Assembly: GCF_001659725.1 (NCBI RefSeq)
Contig: NZ_CP015922.1
Coordinates: 806,001-870,000 of the forward strand
From: Polynucleobacter wuianus
GTDB lineage: Bacteria; Pseudomonadota; Gammaproteobacteria; Burkholderiales; Burkholderiaceae
Length of the DNA stretch: 64,000 nucleotides
Direction of reading: 5' to 3'
Shown: piece after piece, positions 52,743 through 61,366 of the stretch
Layout of the letters: the number at the start of each line of letters is the position of its first letter
How positions within the stretch are numbered: position 1 is the first letter of the stretch
The notes under the pieces: generated by a model
Database searches by the model: none
What the model was told of the DNA's origin: nothing
What the model saw: the letters and a program-made list of their open reading frames with translations, nothing else
Position numbers and translations under genes: made by a program

Positions 52743-52788
52743 GGTTGATGTAGTTAAGCTGAGGTTCAGTTAATAAGATGGAGTTGTC

Positions 52789-54711
52789 ATGCCAGTAGTT
52801 ACTCTGCCCGATGGATCAAAACGTGAGTTTGATGCTCCCGTTCGTGTAGCGGATGTTGCCCAAAGCATCGGCAGCGGTCTTGCTAAAGCCGCACTTGGCG
52901 GCATCGTGGATGGCAAGATGGTTGATACCAGCTTTGTCATCGATCACGATAGTCAGCTCGCCATCATTACCGATAAGAGTCCTGAGGCGCTGGAAATTGT
53001 GCGCCACTCTACAGCGCACTTATTAGCATACGCAGTGAAAGAATTGTTTCCTGAAGCGCAGGTAACTATCGGTCCAGTAGTGGAAAATGGTTTTTACTAT
53101 GACTTCTCTTATCACCGTCCATTCACGCCGGGTGACTTGGAGGCGCTTGAAAAGAAAATGACTGAGCTCGCTAAAAAAGATGAGCCAGTGGTACGAAGCG
53201 TTTTACCGCGTGATGAAGCAGTGAAATTCTTCAAAGATCAAGGCGAGCATTACAAAGCAGAAATCATTGCTAGCATCCCTCAAAATGAAGATGTATCGCT
53301 TTATGCAGAAGGCAAGTTCACTGACCTGTGCCGTGGGCCGCACGTACCGTCAACCGGTAAATTAAAAGTATTTAAGCTGATGAAGCTTGCTGGCGCTTAT
53401 TGGCGTGGCGATAGTAAGAATGAGATGTTGCAGCGTATTTACGGTACTGCTTGGTTGCGCAAAGAAGATCAAGATGCGTATTTGCATATGCTCGAAGAGT
53501 CTGAAAAGCGCGACCACCGCCGTTTAGGTAAGCAGCTCGACTTATTCCATTTCCAAGAAGAGGCACCAGGCCTCATTTTCTGGCATCCAAAGGGTTGGTC
53601 CATTTGGCAAGAGGTTGAGCAATACATGCGTCGCGTGTATCAACAAGAAGGCTATCAAGAAGTTAAAGCGCCACAGATTTTGGATCGTGCACTCTGGGAA
53701 AAATCTGGTCACTGGGAAAACTATAAAGAAAACATGTTCACCACTGAGTCAGAGAATCGTGCTTATGCATTAAAGCCGATGAACTGTCCTGGCCATGTGC
53801 AAATTTATAACTCTGGTTTGCACAGCTATCGTGAATTGCCTTTGCGCTTTGGTGAGTTTGGTCAATGCCACCGCAACGAACCATCAGGTGCATTGCATGG
53901 CTTAATGCGTGTGCGTGGCTTTACACAAGATGATGGCCATATTTTCTGTACTGAAGATCAGATTCAGTCTGAGGTTGCCCAGTTTGATAAAGCAGTGCGC
54001 GCTGTGTACCAAGACTTTGGCTTTACTGAAGTGGCCGTTAAATTGGCTTTACGTCCCGCTAAGCGCGTTGGCGATGATGCGATTTGGGACAAAGCCGAAG
54101 AGGCGTTACGTGGTGCATTGAAGGCTTCTGGCCAAGAATGGGAAGAATTACCAGGAGAGGGTGCTTTTTACGGTCCAAAGATCGAATATCACCTTAAAGA
54201 CTCTATTGGTCGCACATGGCAGTGTGGCACGATTCAGGTGGATTTCTCGATGCCAGCCCGTTTGGGAGCTGAATATGTGGCTGAAGACAACAGCCGCAAG
54301 ACTCCAGTCATGCTCCACAGGGCAATTGTGGGCTCTTTAGAGCGTTTTATTGGCATTTTGATCGAAAATCACGCTGGAAACATGCCAGTTTGGCTTGCTC
54401 CAACCCAGGCCATAGTCCTTAATATCTCGGGAAATTCTGCTGCATATGCACAACAAGTGCAGCAAATGCTGAAAAAACAAGGGTTTAGAGTCGAATCGGA
54501 TTTGCGGAACGAGAAAATTACGTATAAAATACGCGAGCACGCATTACAGAAGATCCCATTTTTGCTTGTTGTAGGGGATAAGGAATCAGAAAGTAATACG
54601 GTGGCCGTTCGTGCCCGTGGCGGAGTGGATTTGGGTGTAATGCCTATTGATGCCTTCGTTGCCCGACTCCAGCAGGATATATCCCAGAAAGTCGGACCCG
54701 AGCCTAGCTAG
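52789..54711 (+). CDS. thrS: Threonyl-tRNA synthetase
   Basis: 640 aa, full length with TGS (~1-60), editing (~62-224) and class II catalytic domains and an anticodon-binding domain. Seen: the editing HSTAHLLAYAV motif (His pair), class II motif 2 region NEPSGALHGLMRVRGFTQDD, the zinc-site cysteine in KPMNCPGHVQIY, motif 3 HRAIVGSLERFIGILIEN. Start ATG 52789. It leads thrS-infC-rpmI-rplT-pheST-ihfA, the classic translation cluster. Confidence 0.97.
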   Translation: MPVVTLPDGSKREFDAPVRVADVAQSIGSGLAKAALGGIVDGKMVDTSFVIDHDSQLAIITDKSPEALEIVRHSTAHLLAYAVKELFPEAQVTIGPVVENGFYYDFSYHRPFTPGDLEALEKKMTELAKKDEPVVRSVLPRDEAVKFFKDQGEHYKAEIIASIPQNEDVSLYAEGKFTDLCRGPHVPSTGKLKVFKLMKLAGAYWRGDSKNEMLQRIYGTAWLRKEDQDAYLHMLEESEKRDHRRLGKQLDLFHFQEEAPGLIFWHPKGWSIWQEVEQYMRRVYQQEGYQEVKAPQILDRALWEKSGHWENYKENMFTTESENRAYALKPMNCPGHVQIYNSGLHSYRELPLRFGEFGQCHRNEPSGALHGLMRVRGFTQDDGHIFCTEDQIQSEVAQFDKAVRAVYQDFGFTEVAVKLALRPAKRVGDDAIWDKAEEALRGALKASGQEWEELPGEGAFYGPKIEYHLKDSIGRTWQCGTIQVDFSMPARLGAEYVAEDNSRKTPVMLHRAIVGSLERFIGILIENHAGNMPVWLAPTQAIVLNISGNSAAYAQQVQQMLKKQGFRVESDLRNEKITYKIREHALQKIPFLLVVGDKESESNTVAVRARGGVDLGVMPIDAFVARLQQDISQKVGPEPS

Positions 54712-54753
54712 GGTTAGAACGGTTTTTATTGTTTTTTTAAAGGAATTAAGAAG

Positions 54754-55278
54754 ATCGCTACTGAAAAATTGCAGCGCATTAACCGGGAAATTACTGCTCC
54801 TGAAGTGCGTTTGATTGGAATTGATGGAGAGCCCATCGGTGTAGTTAAGTTGAGTGAAGCCTTGGCTGCAGCAGAAGAGAAAGAGACCGACCTGGTTGAA
54901 ATTGCTCCAACAGCTGTTCCACCTGTAGTCCGTATCATGGACTTTGGCAAATTCAAGTACCAAGAAGCGAAGCGGATGCATGAAGCTAAGCTAAAGCAAA
55001 AAGTGATTCAGGTGAAGGAAGTGAAATTCCGTCCTGGCACTGATGATGGTGACTACGGTGTAAAGCTACGCAATTTAATCCGCTTTTTGGAAGATGGCGA
55101 TAAGACAAAGATTACGCTACGTTTTCGGGGTCGTGAAATGGCCCACCAAGAAATCGGAGCAAGAATGTTGGAACGTTTGAAATTGGACTTACAAGAGTTT
55201 GGCCAAGTTGAACAGTTTCCAAAAATGGAAGGCCGCCAGATGGTGATGGTATTGGCCCCCATTCGTAAGGCTAAGTAA
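54754..55278 (+). CDS. infC: Translation initiation factor IF-3 (non-canonical ATC start)
   Basis: 174 aa. No ATG/GTG/TTG fits the conserved N-terminus: the family start (I/M)AT-[KQ]RINREITAPEVRL lies at ATC 54754, nine bases after an AAAGGA ribosome site, giving IATEKLQRINREITAPEV. A TTG at 54769 would trim five residues and lacks a site. Rare start codons (ATT, ATC, ATA) in infC are known to mediate autoregulation by IF-3, which discriminates against them. C-domain marks are EVKFRPGTDDGDYGVKL and VMVLAPIRKAK. It follows thrS by ~40 bp. Confidence 0.92.
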   Translation: MATEKLQRINREITAPEVRLIGIDGEPIGVVKLSEALAAAEEKETDLVEIAPTAVPPVVRIMDFGKFKYQEAKRMHEAKLKQKVIQVKEVKFRPGTDDGDYGVKLRNLIRFLEDGDKTKITLRFRGREMAHQEIGARMLERLKLDLQEFGQVEQFPKMEGRQMVMVLAPIRKAK

Positions 55279-55417
55279 CTTGGTTCCACCTGGTTCTTAT
55301 GTAGGGAGGCACCTGAGGTAATAACAAAGGGTGCTGGCAGTTTGAAGTGCTTCTGGGTACAGGAAGAGTGACCGTCGGTTACCACCTATGTTGCACAAGT
55401 AGAAGAAGGGGTGCTTT
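55279..55417 (+). promoter_or_regulatory. Spacer between infC and rpmI, possible ribosomal-protein leader
   Basis: 139 bp with no gene, the widest gap of the operon. In other bacteria an L20-binding leader precedes rpmI-rplT. I can see GC-rich pieces (GGGAGGCACC, GGTGCTGGCAG, GGGGTGC) that may pair but no convincing L20-site model. It ends with an AAGAAGGGGTGC ribosome site. Confidence 0.3.
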
Positions 55418-55615
55418 ATGCCCAAGATGAAGAGCAAGAGTAGCGCTAAAAAGCGCTTCACGGTTCGCGCAGGCGGAACGATCAAACGAGGTCAGGCTTT
55501 CAAACGCCACATCCTCACCAAGAAGACCACAAAGAACAAGCGTCATTTGCGTGGTTCCACAGAAGTTGCGAAAGCTGACGTTAAGTCAATTCGCTCCATG
55601 CTTCCATACGCTTAA
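55418..55615 (+). CDS. rpmI: 50S ribosomal protein L35
   Basis: 65 aa, basic, beginning MPKMKSKSSAKKRFTVRAGG, the L35 signature, with HILTKKTTKNKRHLRG following. It sits 25 bp before rplT, as in other bacteria, and is preceded by an AAGAAGGGGTGC ribosome site. Confidence 0.97.
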   Translation: MPKMKSKSSAKKRFTVRAGGTIKRGQAFKRHILTKKTTKNKRHLRGSTEVAKADVKSIRSMLPYA

Positions 55616-55640
55616 CCTCAGACTAGATTAGGAGAATTCA

Positions 55641-56006
55641 ATGCCAAGAGTCAAACGTGGGGTTACAGCAAGAGCCCGTCATAAGAAAATTACTGATGCC
55701 GCAACAGGTTACCGCGGTCGTCGTAAAAACGTATTCCGTATTGCTAAGCAAGCGGTTATGCGTGCTGGTCAATATGCATACCGTGACCGTCGCAACAAGA
55801 AACGTGTATTTCGCGCTTTGTGGATTGCCCGTATTAATGCGGCAGTGCGTGAGCACAACATGACCTATAGCGTATTCATGAATGGCATGAAGAAGGCCGC
55901 GATCGAACTCGATCGCAAAGTGCTTTCTGATATGGCCATTGCTGACAAAGCGGCTTTCGCTGCTTTGGTTACTCGGATTAAATCCGTAGTAAACGCTGCA
56001 GCTTAA
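55641..56006 (+). CDS. rplT: 50S ribosomal protein L20
   Basis: 121 aa, typical length. MPRVKRGVTARARHKKITDAATGYRGRR is the family N-terminus (quoted in part: MPRVKRGVTARARHKK), and RDRRNKKRVFRALWIARINAA is the conserved central segment. In E. coli L20 represses its own operon by binding the rpmI leader. An AGGAG ribosome site precedes it. Confidence 0.98.
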   Translation: MPRVKRGVTARARHKKITDAATGYRGRRKNVFRIAKQAVMRAGQYAYRDRRNKKRVFRALWIARINAAVREHNMTYSVFMNGMKKAAIELDRKVLSDMAIADKAAFAALVTRIKSVVNAAA

Positions 56007-56035
56007 TTCTTAGTTTCTTAACAAACTAAGCTGCA

Positions 56036-57082
56036 ATGGTTTCTCTCGACCAAATTGTCGAGGATGCCAAACGTGATTTCTCAAGGGCTCCCGATTCGGC
56101 GGCTCTTGAGGACGCGAAAGCCAGGTATCTCGGTAAATCAGGTGTTCTCACTGAGCGTTTAAAAGCGCTTGGTGGAATGTCGCCTGAGGAGCGTAAGACT
56201 GCTGGCGCCCAAATTAATCAAATCAAGACTCAAGTTGAAGCTGCATTACAAGAGCGTCGCCAAGCTTTGGCTGATGCTGTATTGCTACAGCGCTTGGCTG
56301 CTGAATCTATTGATGTGTCCCTACCAGGGCGCGGTCAAGCGGTTGGCAGTTTGCATCCGGTGATGCGTACTTGGGAGCGTGTCGAAGAGATCTTTCGCTC
56401 CATTGGTTTTGATGTGGCTGATGGCCCTGAAATTGAAACTGATTGGTTTAATTTCACCGCCCTCAATAGCCCAGAGAATCACCCCGCACGCTCAATGCAG
56501 GATACGTTTTATATCGACGGCAAAGACTCTTTAGAAAAGCCCTTGTTGTTGCGTACGCATACTAGCCCCATTCAGGTTCGTTATGCCAGTGAACATGTTA
56601 AGAAGTATGCAAACGCAGATGTAATGCCGCCAATCAAGGTGATTGCTCCAGGCAGAACGTATCGCGTTGATAGTGATGCTACCCATTCACCAATGTTCCA
56701 TCAGGTAGAGGGTTTGTGGATTGCAGAGAGTATTTCATTTGCAGACCTCAAAGGTGTTTACACCGACTTCTTGAGAACTTTCTTTGAAACGAACGAATTG
56801 CAAGTGCGTTTCCGCCCATCCTATTTCCCATTCACTGAGCCATCTGCTGAGATTGATATGGCCTTTGGTGGTGGCAAACTTGCCGGCCGTTGGTTGGAGA
56901 TCTCCGGAGCGGGGCAGGTTCATCCAAATGTATTGCGCAATATGGGTATTGATCCAGAACGCTATACCGGCTTTGCCTTTGGTTCCGGTTTAGAGCGCTT
57001 GACCATGTTGCGCTACGGTGTAGATGATCTACGCCTCTTCTTTGAAAACGATCTGCGCTTTTTGGCGCAATTCCCTGCATAA
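56036..57082 (+). CDS. pheS: Phenylalanyl-tRNA synthetase alpha chain
   Basis: 348 aa catalytic subunit of the alpha2-beta2 class IIc enzyme. N-terminal coiled coil, then HPARSMQDTFYI, TSPIQVRYA, PGRTYRVDSDATHSPMFHQVEG (motif 2 region), FRPSYFPFTEPSAEIDM and FGSGLERLTMLRYGVDDLR (motif 3). It starts ~30 bp after rplT and is followed by pheT after 24 bp. Confidence 0.98.
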   Translation: MVSLDQIVEDAKRDFSRAPDSAALEDAKARYLGKSGVLTERLKALGGMSPEERKTAGAQINQIKTQVEAALQERRQALADAVLLQRLAAESIDVSLPGRGQAVGSLHPVMRTWERVEEIFRSIGFDVADGPEIETDWFNFTALNSPENHPARSMQDTFYIDGKDSLEKPLLLRTHTSPIQVRYASEHVKKYANADVMPPIKVIAPGRTYRVDSDATHSPMFHQVEGLWIAESISFADLKGVYTDFLRTFFETNELQVRFRPSYFPFTEPSAEIDMAFGGGKLAGRWLEISGAGQVHPNVLRNMGIDPERYTGFAFGSGLERLTMLRYGVDDLRLFFENDLRFLAQFPA

Positions 57083-57105
57083 CAACACTATCAATAGAAA
57101 TCGCT

Positions 57106-59562
57106 ATGCAATTTTCTGAATCTTGGCTCCGTCAGTATGTGAACTCATCACTTGATAGTGATGCATTAGGTCATGCGATGACAATGGCTGGTTTAGAAGT
57201 TGAAGAACAACACTCAGTAGCACCTGCATTTACCAAGATTGTGATTGCCCAGATTCTGTCTGCTGAGCAACATCCCGATGCCGATCGCTTACGCGTTTGT
57301 AAAGTCGATGCAGGTACTGGTCAAGAATTGCAAATTGTTTGTGGCGCACCTAATGCGCGTGCAGGCATCAAGATTCCTTGCGCTATGGTTGGCGCAGAAT
57401 TACCTCCTGCAGAAGCAGGTGGTAAGCCATTCATGATCAAGGTGGGCAAGCTCCGGGGTGTTGAAAGCCAAGGGATGTTGTGCTCTGGTCGTGAGCTAGG
57501 CCTTGGTGATGACCACGAAGGCATCTTAGAGTTGCCTGCTGATGCTCCTATCGGTGAAGATATTCGCAAGTATCTAGACTTGGATGACCAAGTTTTTGTC
57601 ATCAAGTTAACGCCAAATAAAGCGGACTGCTTATCTTTGATGGGAGTGGCTAGGGAAATCTCTGCTATTACTGGTGCAGCACTGTGTGCTCCTAAATGGA
57701 ATACGCCAGTAGCATCGATTGATGACAAACGCAAAGTAAAGGTTGAGAACAAAGAACTTTGTGGACGTTTTGCGGGCCGCGTAATTCGTGGAGTCAATCC
57801 ACAAGCTAAAACACCAGACTGGATCGTGCAGCGTTTATCACGCGCTGGACAAAGAAGTATTTCTGCCTTGGTGGATCTCTCTAATTACGTCATGTTAGAA
57901 ATGGGACAACCAACCCATGTGTTTGATATTGATAAGTTAGAGGGCGATATCACTGTACGCTGGGCAAAAGCCGGTGAAACCCTCGAGCTTCTCAATGGGC
58001 AAACAGTGACACTGCTGGGTCCAGACTCTGCAGGAAAGATGCAAGAAGCCGGCGTTGTTGCCGATCAAAAAGGCCCAGTCGCATTAGCGGGAATCATGGG
58101 TGGTAATCATTGCGCTGTGAGCGATGACACCAAAAATATTTATGTAGAGGCTGCTTACTGGCTACCTTCAGCCATTCAGGGCCGCGCACGACGTTTTAAT
58201 TTCAGTACAGACGCTGCGCACCGCTTTGAGCGCGGCGTAGATCCCCAAAATACAGTTCATTGCCTTGAGTATCTGACTGCACTCATTCTTGAGGTTTGCG
58301 GGGGCCAAGCTGGTCCTATAGATGATCAGGTACTGAACGTACCAGAGCGTAAGGTAGTCAAGATGCGCTTGGCTAGAGCAGAAAAAGTGATTGGCATTCC
58401 ACTAACCAATGAAATTATTGCTGACGTGTTTAAGCGCCTTGGTTTTGAATTCAAGCAAGAGAGTGATGTATTTGTTGTTACTCCACCAAGCTATCGCTTT
58501 GATATCGAAATTGAAGAAGATTTAATTGAAGAAGTCGCACGTATGTACGGCTTTGAAAATATTCCTGATACGCCACCGGTAGCTTCCCTCAAAATGAGCG
58601 CTAAAGCAGAGGCAAGGCGTGGCATTCACTTGCTTCGTCAGCGTTTGGCTTTGCAGGGTTACCAAGAAGCCGTCAATTTTGGCTTTACTGATCTCGAAAG
58701 CGAACAGCGACTTGCTGGCGCCCAAGAACAAGACTTCATTAAAGTACTCAATCCGATTGCGAATCAGTACGGCGTAATGCGTAGCAATCTGTGGGGTGGA
58801 TTGCTTGGTAATCTAAAGGCTAATTTAAACCGCGGAGCAGGGCGCGTACGCCTGTTTGAGACGGGTCGTGTATTTAAGCGTGACGCCAGTGTTCAAGAGG
58901 CGGATGGCAAAGTAGCTGGATTTCATCAGCCACAAAAGATTGGCGGTCTTGCTTATGGTTCCTTTGTGCCAGAACAGTGGGCAAATGCAACAAGACCCGT
59001 AGATTTCTTTGATGTGAAGGGGGATCTAGAGCGCGTCATAGATCCTTTGCATTTCATTACCGAATCTGCACAACATACTGCTTTGCATCCTGGCCGTAGC
59101 GCCAAGGTGTTTTTGATAGCAGGCAAGAATCGTATTGAAGTAGGTTGGATTGGTGAATTGCATCCAGGCTTGCAGCAAGCATATGAACTTCCTCAAGCCC
59201 CAGTCTTGTTTGAGTTGGATTTAGAGCCGATTCGCAATCTGGGTTTACCTGTTCCGGAAGAGTTGAGTAAGTTTCCTGCAGTACAACGCGATCTTGCAGT
59301 TGTTGTAAAGCAAAGCGTACCTGCACAATCATTACTAGATGCGATGGTAGCCACAAAACAAAATTTTGTGCGCACCATTGAGCTGTTTGATGAATTCAAG
59401 CCTAAGTTAGGCTCAAGCAGTATGGCTGATGATGAAAAGAGCTTGGCTTTCCGGGTGACCTTGTTAAATCCCCAGGAAACATTGCAGGATCCCCAAATTG
59501 ATGCAGTTATGGCAGCATTATTGGGTGCATTAGAAAAAAATTGCGCGGCACGTCTGCGCTAG
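57106..59562 (+). CDS. pheT: Phenylalanyl-tRNA synthetase beta chain
   Basis: 818 aa with the beta-subunit layout: tRNA-binding OB domain (FTKIVIAQILSAEQHPDADRL, ~44-64), B3/B4 editing domain (PFQ-type DKLEGDITVRWAKAGETLELLNG region), B5 (PPSYRFDIEIEEDLIEEVAR) and a C-terminal ferredoxin-fold anticodon-binding domain (FPAVQRDLAVVVKQSVPAQ). Complete by length. It precedes ihfA by ~60 bp, as in enterobacteria and Burkholderia. Confidence 0.97.
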   Translation: MQFSESWLRQYVNSSLDSDALGHAMTMAGLEVEEQHSVAPAFTKIVIAQILSAEQHPDADRLRVCKVDAGTGQELQIVCGAPNARAGIKIPCAMVGAELPPAEAGGKPFMIKVGKLRGVESQGMLCSGRELGLGDDHEGILELPADAPIGEDIRKYLDLDDQVFVIKLTPNKADCLSLMGVAREISAITGAALCAPKWNTPVASIDDKRKVKVENKELCGRFAGRVIRGVNPQAKTPDWIVQRLSRAGQRSISALVDLSNYVMLEMGQPTHVFDIDKLEGDITVRWAKAGETLELLNGQTVTLLGPDSAGKMQEAGVVADQKGPVALAGIMGGNHCAVSDDTKNIYVEAAYWLPSAIQGRARRFNFSTDAAHRFERGVDPQNTVHCLEYLTALILEVCGGQAGPIDDQVLNVPERKVVKMRLARAEKVIGIPLTNEIIADVFKRLGFEFKQESDVFVVTPPSYRFDIEIEEDLIEEVARMYGFENIPDTPPVASLKMSAKAEARRGIHLLRQRLALQGYQEAVNFGFTDLESEQRLAGAQEQDFIKVLNPIANQYGVMRSNLWGGLLGNLKANLNRGAGRVRLFETGRVFKRDASVQEADGKVAGFHQPQKIGGLAYGSFVPEQWANATRPVDFFDVKGDLERVIDPLHFITESAQHTALHPGRSAKVFLIAGKNRIEVGWIGELHPGLQQAYELPQAPVLFELDLEPIRNLGLPVPEELSKFPAVQRDLAVVVKQSVPAQSLLDAMVATKQNFVRTIELFDEFKPKLGSSSMADDEKSLAFRVTLLNPQETLQDPQIDAVMAALLGALEKNCAARLR

Positions 59563-59622
59563 GTTTACTATTACAGCTACAACGAAAAATATCAAAAGAC
59601 AGAGTTACAAAAGAGACTAACG

Positions 59623-59946
59623 ATGAGCGAAATAATTACTAACGATACCGTTACCAAAAATGAACTTTCAGAGGCGCTCTTTGATCAAGTTGGTTTGAAT
59701 AAACGCGAAGCCAAAGATATGATCGATGCTTTCTTTGATCGTATTGGACTGTCTCTTGAAGCTGGAACTGAAGTCAAAATTTCTGGTTTTGGCAATTTTC
59801 AGTTGCGCAATAAATCGGCTCGTCCTGGCCGAAATCCAAAGACAGGCCAAATGATTCCAATTGCTGCAAGACGTGTAGTGACGTTTCATGCAAGTCAAAA
59901 GCTGAAAGATGTAGTGGAGTCACATGCTCGAGAAAACCGAGTTTGA
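59623..59946 (+). CDS. ihfA: Integration host factor subunit alpha
   Basis: 107 aa DNA-bending protein of the HU/IHF family. TKNELSEALFDQVGLNKREAKDMIDAFFD is the dimerisation region (quoted in part), KISGFGNFQLRNKSARPGRNPKTG holds the DNA-intercalating arm with the Pro, and RRVVTFHASQKLKDVVE follows. Its stop overlaps the next gene by 23 bases. Partner ihfB is elsewhere. Confidence 0.96.
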   Translation: MSEIITNDTVTKNELSEALFDQVGLNKREAKDMIDAFFDRIGLSLEAGTEVKISGFGNFQLRNKSARPGRNPKTGQMIPIAARRVVTFHASQKLKDVVESHARENRV

Positions 59947-60274
59947 TGAGAGCTCGGCACTTACGAGCTCTCAACTTCCCCCCATTCCTGCTAAGCGCTA
60001 CTTCACTATTGGTGAGGTAGCCGATCTTTGTGGCGTGCGTTCACATGTCCTTCGCTATTGGGAACAAGAGTTCTCTCAGCTTAGTCCGCAGAAGCGTCGT
60101 GGCAATCGCCGCTACTATCAGCATCATGAAGTGGTGCTAATACGTAAAATCCGTGCGCTACTGTACGAAGAAGGATTTACCATCAGCGGCGCTAGAAATC
60201 GACTGGAGGAGGCGCGTGGAGAGCTCCGTTTGCGTGATGAACTGCAAGCGGTTCTGCAAATTCTGTCCAAATAG
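59924..60274 (+). CDS. MerR family transcriptional regulator
   Basis: 116 aa. MerR DNA-binding domain ~25-95: RYFTIGEVADLCGVRSHVLRYWEQEFSQL, with the wing RRGNRRYYQHHEVVLIRKI, and a short C-terminal coiled segment. No metal-binding cysteine loop is present, so it belongs to the MerR/MlrA-like orphan group that is usually found after ihfA in proteobacteria. It overlaps ihfA by 23 bases, hence probably cotranscribed with pheST-ihfA. Effector and targets unknown. Confidence 0.9.
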   Translation: MLEKTEFDESSALTSSQLPPIPAKRYFTIGEVADLCGVRSHVLRYWEQEFSQLSPQKRRGNRRYYQHHEVVLIRKIRALLYEEGFTISGARNRLEEARGELRLRDELQAVLQILSK

Positions 60275-60299
60275 TTACTGATACAATTTTGTCTTTCGT

Positions 60300-60376
<77 letters not shown>

Positions 60377-60404
60377 TTTGTTTTAGTGTTTTAATTTATT
60401 CAAT

Positions 60405-60824
60405 ATGAATACTTCAAACCTGAACTCTCAAAAACACAATAGAACCCTGTACTTCGGTTTGGACATTCCATTTTTGGATCATCTAGGCGTAGTGCCTGAA
60501 TTTGCTGAAGCTGGCAAAGTCAGAATTAGCTATACCGTAAAGCCAGAGCACACCAATAGCTTCCATGTAGCCCAAGGAGGAGTCATCATGACTCTCCTAG
60601 ATTTTGCAATGGGTGCTGCAGCACGGACAGCCTCAAACCATCAATTAGGTGCCATTACGATCGATATGACCACCAGCTTTTTACGTCCCAGCACTGGCAA
60701 GATAGTGGTTCAGGGCACTTTATTGAAGTCTGGAAAGTCGATTAATTACTGCGAAGCCGTGGCGCTAAATGAGGCGGGTGAGATCACCGCTAAGGCCAGC
60801 GGTACATTTATCCTGAGGAGATAA
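60405..60824 (+). CDS. PaaI-family hot-dog thioesterase
   Basis: 139 aa. The hot-dog acyl-CoA thioesterase signature is HVAQGGVIMTLLDFAMGAAA (~residues 52-71), with GAITIDMTTSFLRPSTGKIVVQGTLLKSGKS following (quoted in part). Substrate unknown; PaaI acts on phenylacetyl-type thioesters but the family is broad. It sits 28 bp after tRNA-Pro with no obvious promoter of its own. Confidence 0.88.
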   Translation: MNTSNLNSQKHNRTLYFGLDIPFLDHLGVVPEFAEAGKVRISYTVKPEHTNSFHVAQGGVIMTLLDFAMGAAARTASNHQLGAITIDMTTSFLRPSTGKIVVQGTLLKSGKSINYCEAVALNEAGEITAKASGTFILRR

Positions 60825-61026
60825 TTCTCTTAAAATATTAATAATAGTATTTATAGTGATTATGCGTATTTAATCATTATAAGCAATATAAACCCTTGAT
60901 AAATAAAGGTTTATATTTGTAAATAATGAATATTAGGTTATTCAATGATTAATCTATATAATACTCAATTGAAATACATTAATTAATTGATATTTCTTAT
61001 AACCTATTATTCGGAGAAACCAATAG
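60825..61026. promoter_or_regulatory. Extremely AT-rich upstream region of the H-NS gene
   Basis: About 200 bp with very few G or C bases. It includes an imperfect inverted repeat TATAAACCCTT (60887-60897) / AAAGGTTTATA (60905-60915). AT-rich DNA is the preferred target of H-NS, so self-repression is plausible. No gene is seen in it. Confidence 0.6.
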
Positions 61027-61311
61027 ATGTCTTCTTATAAAGAACTTTTAGCTCAGCGCGAGCAACTAGATAAACAGATTAAAGAAGCGATTGCCCGTGA
61101 AAAAGCTGACGGCATCGCCAAGGCCAAGCTCATTATTGAGCAGTACGACCTCAATGCTTCGGACTTATTTAGTCGTAAAGCAGGCGGTAAGAGTGCCGTT
61201 GGTAAGGTCGCCCCTAAGTATCGCAATCCATCAACTGGTGAAACTTGGACGGGTCGTGGTAAGGCTCCTAAGTGGATTGAGGGTAGAGATCGTAGCAACT
61301 ACCTGATCTAG
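61027..61311 (+). CDS. H-NS family nucleoid protein
   Basis: 94 aa, the length of the small Burkholderia/Ralstonia-type H-NS. An N-terminal helical coiled-coil oligomerisation part (SSYKELLAQREQLDKQIKEA) leads to a linker and a C-terminal DNA-binding motif KYRNPSTGETWTGRGKAPKWI, which includes the AT-hook-like GRG core of H-NS. It silences AT-rich DNA and may repress itself. It is followed by a strong terminator. Confidence 0.93.
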   Translation: MSSYKELLAQREQLDKQIKEAIAREKADGIAKAKLIIEQYDLNASDLFSRKAGGKSAVGKVAPKYRNPSTGETWTGRGKAPKWIEGRDRSNYLI

Positions 61312-61328
61312 AGTCCTGAATTTAAGCT

Positions 61329-61353
61329 AAAAAGGCCGCATCTGCGGCCTTTT
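61329..61353. terminator. Bidirectional intrinsic terminator
   Basis: Stem AAAAGGCCGCA / TGCGGCCTTTT (11 bp) with a 2-base centre TC. It stops the H-NS transcript on the plus strand and could stop the converging HTH/receiver gene, whose stop codon is 14 bp further on. Confidence 0.88.
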
Positions 61354-61366
61354 CTCATTTAGCCTA

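Noticed and set aside
57321..57797. 158-codon minus-strand frame opposite pheT
   Set aside because: Fully antisense to a conserved synthetase domain, no domain of its own.
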